A stretch of 64,000 nt of DNA from Candidatus Gastranaerophilales bacterium (GTDB lineage Bacteria > Cyanobacteriota > Vampirovibrionia > Gastranaerophilales > Gastranaerophilaceae). This document shows positions 60,463 through 64,000 of the stretch, one piece after another. The stretch spans positions 372,001-436,000 of the forward strand of contig CALUXU010000001.1 in the NCBI GenBank assembly GCA_944324825.1, read 5' to 3'. Made by a program: the position numbers and the translations under genes. The notes below the pieces were generated by a model that was not told where the DNA came from, searched no databases, and saw only the letters and a list, made by a program, of their open reading frames with translations. Within the stretch, counting starts at the first letter, position 1, and each line of letters begins with the position of its first letter.

Positions 60463-61092
60463 GTCTTTAAACGACCCAAATTTGTAGAACAAAAAGTGTC
60501 CTGCATTTTGTACCATTTGTATTTTAGTATCTTTAAAATACTCTTTCTGCCTGTCTAATCTAAAAATTTTATCGTTATCTGATAATACGGCAAGGTCATA
60601 GGCCATAGGCGAGTAATCCTGTGTGAAATATGATTCAAGAGCAGAAAGCTCATTAAGACAGCTTTCTAAAGAGCGATGCGGCTGATATTTGTTCAACAAT
60701 TCTAATTCTTTATCAGAGAATACGAGATATTTGCGCCTGAATTCAAAGATATTATCTTTAGATACAGATTTAAACTGTTCGGTTACTTCTTCCGATAATC
60801 CCCAGTAAGGGTCATGAGCGTACGGGTTGCCGTTGATTGCAATTTTTTTCTTGAAATAGGGCAGTTTATCTTTTAATAGCCCTGCAACGTATACACCGGC
60901 AGAAAAAGTTATAAGATAAATTTCATTGTATTTAGAGAAATCAAAAACAAAATCAAGATTTGAATAATCATAAGCAATAAGAACGTTGTATCCGCCGGTT
61001 TTAAGCGGTATAAACTGCCTGTCATCACAGCCCCAGCCGGTGAGAAATAGAATCAATTTATCGGATTTATCTTCAATAAGTTTCAGTTCCAT
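60448..61092 (-). CDS. bioG: BioG-like pimeloyl-ACP methyl ester esterase (DUF452)
   Basis: The 214-residue alpha/beta hydrolase has KLILFLTGWGCDDRQF, IAYDYSNLDFVFDFS and YLITFSAGVYVAG (nucleophile Ser), with the late His in VQNAGHFLFYKF. These fit the BioG family that frees pimeloyl-ACP in biotin synthesis. The nucleophile motif is F-S-A-G-V; BioG proteins usually have W-S-F-G/M-G. No other biotin gene is in the window, so the pathway role is inferred. Confidence 0.75.
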   Translation of the reverse strand: MELKLIEDKSDKLILFLTGWGCDDRQFIPLKTGGYNVLIAYDYSNLDFVFDFSKYNEIYLITFSAGVYVAGLLKDKLPYFKKKIAINGNPYAHDPYWGLSEEVTEQFKSVSKDNIFEFRRKYLVFSDKELELLNKYQPHRSLESCLNELSALESYFTQDYSPMAYDLAVLSDNDKIFRLDRQKEYFKDTKIQMVQNAGHFLFYKFGSFKDLLFE

Positions 61093-61127
61093 AAATCAAT
61101 TATTACACACATTCATAAGAAAAGATA

Positions 61128-61149
61128 TAACACAATTAACATTGTGTTA
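61128..61149 (-). terminator. Hairpin immediately after alr
   Basis: TAACACAAT-TAAC-ATTGTGTTA is a perfect 9-bp stem abutting the alr stop codon, with an AT-rich tail. Confidence 0.65.
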
Positions 61150-62286
61150 TTACCTTGTATACACCCTTGGGAGTCTTACTTTTAATCTGCACGGAAGTTC
61201 ATAGTTAATAGTACCTATGATTTTGGCCCAATTATCAAGCGACAAATCGGAATCACTATGATGCAAAAGTGTAATAATATCCCCGAGTTCCGCATCGACC
61301 CCGGTTATATCAAACATCATCTGGTCCATTGTAATATTCCCGATTTGCTTAATTTTTTTCCCGTTTAAAAGTGCATAGATTTTATTTGATAAAGCTCTCG
61401 GAACCCCATCGGCATAACCAATCGGAACAGTTGCGACTTTTGTTAATTTATCGGCAATATACGTGTGACCGTAACTTACACCGTCATTTATGGGCATTTG
61501 GTGAATATTAGTAATCCGTCCTTTTAATTCCATAACAGGCTTTAATTTAGGGTAGAACAAAAGGTTTTCAGGCAAATCAGGGTACATACCATAAAGGGAA
61601 ATACCTATTCTAACCATATTTGAACTAAGAGTTTTGGGGTTATATATCATAGAACCGGCCGTATTCAGGATATGAATTAACAACCCGTTTGTATCAATTT
61701 TTGATATAACCTGATTCCATCTTTCAAACTGTGCTTTTGTTTTATCATCTTTTTCAGCGTTGGCAAGATGGGTAAATATTCCTTTAAAATCAATAAAATC
61801 AGAGTTTTGGACTTTTTGTATATATTCAACCGCTTCATTTGGCTGGAGTCCGATTCTGTTCATACCGGTATCAAGGGTTATATGTACTTTTGGCTTTATC
61901 CCGAATCTTTCGTACACATTTTTACAGACCTGAATATGTTCTTCCGTAAATATTGATATAGAGATATTATTTTTAGCAGCAACGTCAAACGACCATACAG
62001 GAACGGCACCCACAACAAGGATATCGCAGTCAATTTTTTCAGCTCTCAGGTCAAGCCCTTCATCAATAGAGGCCACCCCTAACATATCTATTCCTGATGC
62101 CAGCATAATCGGAGCAACCATGGCTGCACCGTGACCGTAAGCATCAGCTTTAACGATTCCTAATATTTTTATATCTTTAGAAATATTTTTTCTAAACTCT
62201 GATACATTATTTGCAAGAGCATCAAGATTAATTTCTACCCAGGCATCTCTATGAATATTAATTTGTGTTTGTCTTGTATTTTTCAT
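61150..62286 (-). CDS. alr: Alanine racemase
   Basis: The PLP enzyme makes D-alanine for peptidoglycan. The 378-residue protein has VKADAYGHGAAMVAP with the PLP lysine at about K46, LDTGMNRIGL, and the second-domain catalytic tyrosine region DGVSYGHTYIAD. VPIGYADGVPRALS is also typical. The start MKNTRQTQINIHRDAWVEIN lies 25 bp after the upstream gene, suggesting co-transcription. Confidence 0.95.
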   Translation of the reverse strand: MKNTRQTQINIHRDAWVEINLDALANNVSEFRKNISKDIKILGIVKADAYGHGAAMVAPIMLASGIDMLGVASIDEGLDLRAEKIDCDILVVGAVPVWSFDVAAKNNISISIFTEEHIQVCKNVYERFGIKPKVHITLDTGMNRIGLQPNEAVEYIQKVQNSDFIDFKGIFTHLANAEKDDKTKAQFERWNQVISKIDTNGLLIHILNTAGSMIYNPKTLSSNMVRIGISLYGMYPDLPENLLFYPKLKPVMELKGRITNIHQMPINDGVSYGHTYIADKLTKVATVPIGYADGVPRALSNKIYALLNGKKIKQIGNITMDQMMFDITGVDAELGDIITLLHHSDSDLSLDNWAKIIGTINYELPCRLKVRLPRVYTR

Positions 62287-62311
62287 AGCTTAATTATACA
62301 TCAAACGACAT

Positions 62312-63625
62312 TTATTCATTAACCTGATTAATATTTTTTACGGCATCATCATTTTGAATCGGGGTAGTTGTACTATTGTCATTCGCCCCGTTATTTACCC
62401 CTTCTTCTTGGAAAATATCGCCGTCAACTCCGGACATACCGTCTTTGCGGTTCTTTTTATATTCCTGAACTCTAAGCCTGTATTGCATTTTTAGTTCTTT
62501 AAGTTTCTTTTTATACTGTTCTTTTTTGGCCTTATTTACTTTTTTAATTTCTTGTTTGGCTTTTCTTTTGTTACTTTTTTCAATTTTTTCCTGGCGTTTA
62601 TTTTCCCATTCAACCTCGGCACGGGAAACGTAACTATCGTGTGCAAGCTTATACCCGACAATACTTACCTGATAATTTGTACCTTCCAAATCTACTAACT
62701 GAGTTCTTTCACCTGTTACATCAACCGCCCAAGTACCTAAAAATACCGGAACACCGCCTGTGTAAGCATAACCTGTGACAAGAATTCTTGAATTATCTGT
62801 TTTATCAAAACCCAGAGGGTAAATATCCCATCTGTAATCATCAAATTCTACACCCGAAACGTTATGCCAGTAGTCAATAATAGCTTCTCTGGCTTCGGTA
62901 AGTTTTTTTGATGTACCTGTTGCAAAATCGTGTACAAGAAGTTCTGTTTTCCAGATTCCGTCAAAGATATAACCTGTTTTTTCTTTGGCAACTATATATC
63001 TGTTATCTTCCGAAAAATCAACAGGGGTGATGGTTCTGAACGCACCTTCTTGAGATACATCTTTTATTGTGGAGAATATCGGTTTAGGCTCCTTTTTTAT
63101 AACGTTAGCTTTTTGCACCCTTTCAATCCTGTTGACAGTTGTATCTAAAGGAATAACAAACACATCACATGCGGTGCATCTTTCCTTCGGATAATAGTAA
63201 ACCGAAGAATAGACAAGTTTTGTAAAATCGCCGGATATAATCCCCTGAGTATTTACCTGTCTTTCAAATTCAATTCTTCTCGGGATATTGAGTTCCGGTG
63301 TTCCCGGCGGATTATTGTATCTAACCAGCTTATAGGTTGGCTGTGGAACATATTTCATATCGGCAGGCTTTGGATATTTGCGCTCTTCTACAACACGGTT
63401 TTCATTTTCGATACCTTTTGATTCTTTTTCATACTCTTCCATAAGCATAAAGCCGGATTTCGGAAGAATACTTTTTTCATACTCTTCTTTCAATTGGTCT
63501 TTTTGGACTTTGTATTCGTATTCATACTGCTTCAGAACAGGATTTTTCTTATGCAGACAATAATCCATTTCATGTTGAGTACCGACAAAAGACAATATGA
63601 TTACTGCAACAATTGCCCAGAACAT
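62312..63625 (-). CDS. Membrane-anchored hypothetical protein, beta-rich with charged tail
   Basis: The 437-residue product has an N-terminal helix (FWAIVAVIILSFVGTQ) and a Tyr/Lys/Glu-rich helical region. A beta-rich middle follows (SGDFTKLVYSSVYYYPKERC, SEDNRYIVAKEKTGYIFDG) that could be a propeller-like domain. A strongly basic coiled tail from about residue 345 and a disordered acidic end complete it. I recognise no family. It follows the regulator gene by one base and precedes alr. Confidence 0.65.
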   Translation of the reverse strand: MFWAIVAVIILSFVGTQHEMDYCLHKKNPVLKQYEYEYKVQKDQLKEEYEKSILPKSGFMLMEEYEKESKGIENENRVVEERKYPKPADMKYVPQPTYKLVRYNNPPGTPELNIPRRIEFERQVNTQGIISGDFTKLVYSSVYYYPKERCTACDVFVIPLDTTVNRIERVQKANVIKKEPKPIFSTIKDVSQEGAFRTITPVDFSEDNRYIVAKEKTGYIFDGIWKTELLVHDFATGTSKKLTEAREAIIDYWHNVSGVEFDDYRWDIYPLGFDKTDNSRILVTGYAYTGGVPVFLGTWAVDVTGERTQLVDLEGTNYQVSIVGYKLAHDSYVSRAEVEWENKRQEKIEKSNKRKAKQEIKKVNKAKKEQYKKKLKELKMQYRLRVQEYKKNRKDGMSGVDGDIFQEEGVNNGANDNSTTTPIQNDDAVKNINQVNE

Positions 63626-64000
63626 TTACACCAAACCTTCATCCATAGCTTTTCTGGTAGCTTGGGTTCTTGTCGCTGTGGATAATTTTTGTAACACACT
63701 ATGAACATGGGCTTTGGCAGTTGCTCTTGTAATAGTTAATTCTTCTGCAATCTGCGGATTAGTCATTCCGTTAACGATAAGTGCCAAGACCTCCATTTCC
63801 CGCTCTGTTAAACCGTACATAGATTTGCCGGCTTTGTAGTTTATACCGCCGGATACAGGTTTATTATCTTTATTTTTTCCCGGAGCTTGAATACTCGAGA
63901 GAACAAGCTTTGCTATTTGCGGGTCAATCCAGGCGACCCCTTCATTAACCGAACGGATAGCGGTATGGATATTTTCGGTACTTGCACCCTTCATGATATA
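63626..64000 (-). CDS. Partial LuxR/NarL-type regulator, C-terminal part
   Basis: The frame is open to the window edge, so the N-terminus is missing. The visible 125 residues end with a LuxR-type helix-turn-helix: LTEREMEVLALIVNGMTNPQ, IAEELTITRATAKAHVHSVL. The preceding GASTENIHTAIRSVNEGVAW is the usual last helix of a response-regulator receiver domain. It is probably a NarL/FixJ-type response regulator activating genes on phosphorylation. The target is unknown. Confidence 0.85.
   Translation of the reverse strand, partial: YIMKGASTENIHTAIRSVNEGVAWIDPQIAKLVLSSIQAPGKNKDNKPVSGGINYKAGKSMYGLTEREMEVLALIVNGMTNPQIAEELTITRATAKAHVHSVLQKLSTATRTQATRKAMDEGLV

Overview
The window is AT-rich bacterial DNA. 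Its housekeeping genes (ispH, rpsA, folP, ftsY, a long nusB, deoB, upp, nadK, prfA-ylxR-infB, alr, a BioG-like esterase) point to a diderm-type bacterium with peptidoglycan and the MEP isoprenoid route. The 219-residue NusB, the ispH-rpsA pair and many lineage-restricted small proteins fit a non-photosynthetic cyanobacterial relative of the Gastranaerophilales/Vampirovibrionia type from gut. That placement is inference from gene content only; no rRNA is present.

Layout. 1-17,989 and 55,075-64,000 are host chromosome: short operons separated by hairpin terminators, one tRNA-Lys, and several unrecognised genes that share a 16-bp promoter-like motif. Between them, about 17,990-54,800, is a phage-derived region transcribed mainly from the minus strand. 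In transcription order it encodes an acetyltransferase-like protein, a probable ejection protein, portal, scaffold, major capsid, a decoration-like protein, head-tail adaptor, tail hub, amidase, a holin/spanin-like protein, tail-collar and tail-fibre proteins, and the large terminase. I see no integrase, repressor, replication or recombination gene.

The striking part is the cargo. Wedged between the structural genes are at least eight toxin-like genes or remnants, and about fourteen small multi-pass membrane proteins that look like cognate immunity proteins. The toxins share a short constant tag built on a GYxREDGTKVxxYxR core, at the N-terminus in one subfamily and at the C-terminus in another. 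In most modules the immunity gene lies on the plus strand, beside the variable end of its toxin and away from the tag. Most immunity genes have their own promoter with the -10 hexamer 6-7 nt from the start codon, so they are probably made as leaderless mRNA independently of the late phage operon.

The cargo is visibly evolving. An ~88-bp inverted-repeat element has landed exactly inside the tag codons of two toxins. Units of ~2 kb (toxin, immunity gene, lysozyme-inhibitor remnant, terminator) are present three times in tandem at 47.9-54.4 kb. Several toxins are truncated, frameshifted or carry one in-frame TAA. I read the locus as a phage or domesticated phage particle carrying a polymorphic toxin-immunity arsenal; delivery of the toxins by the particle is a hypothesis.
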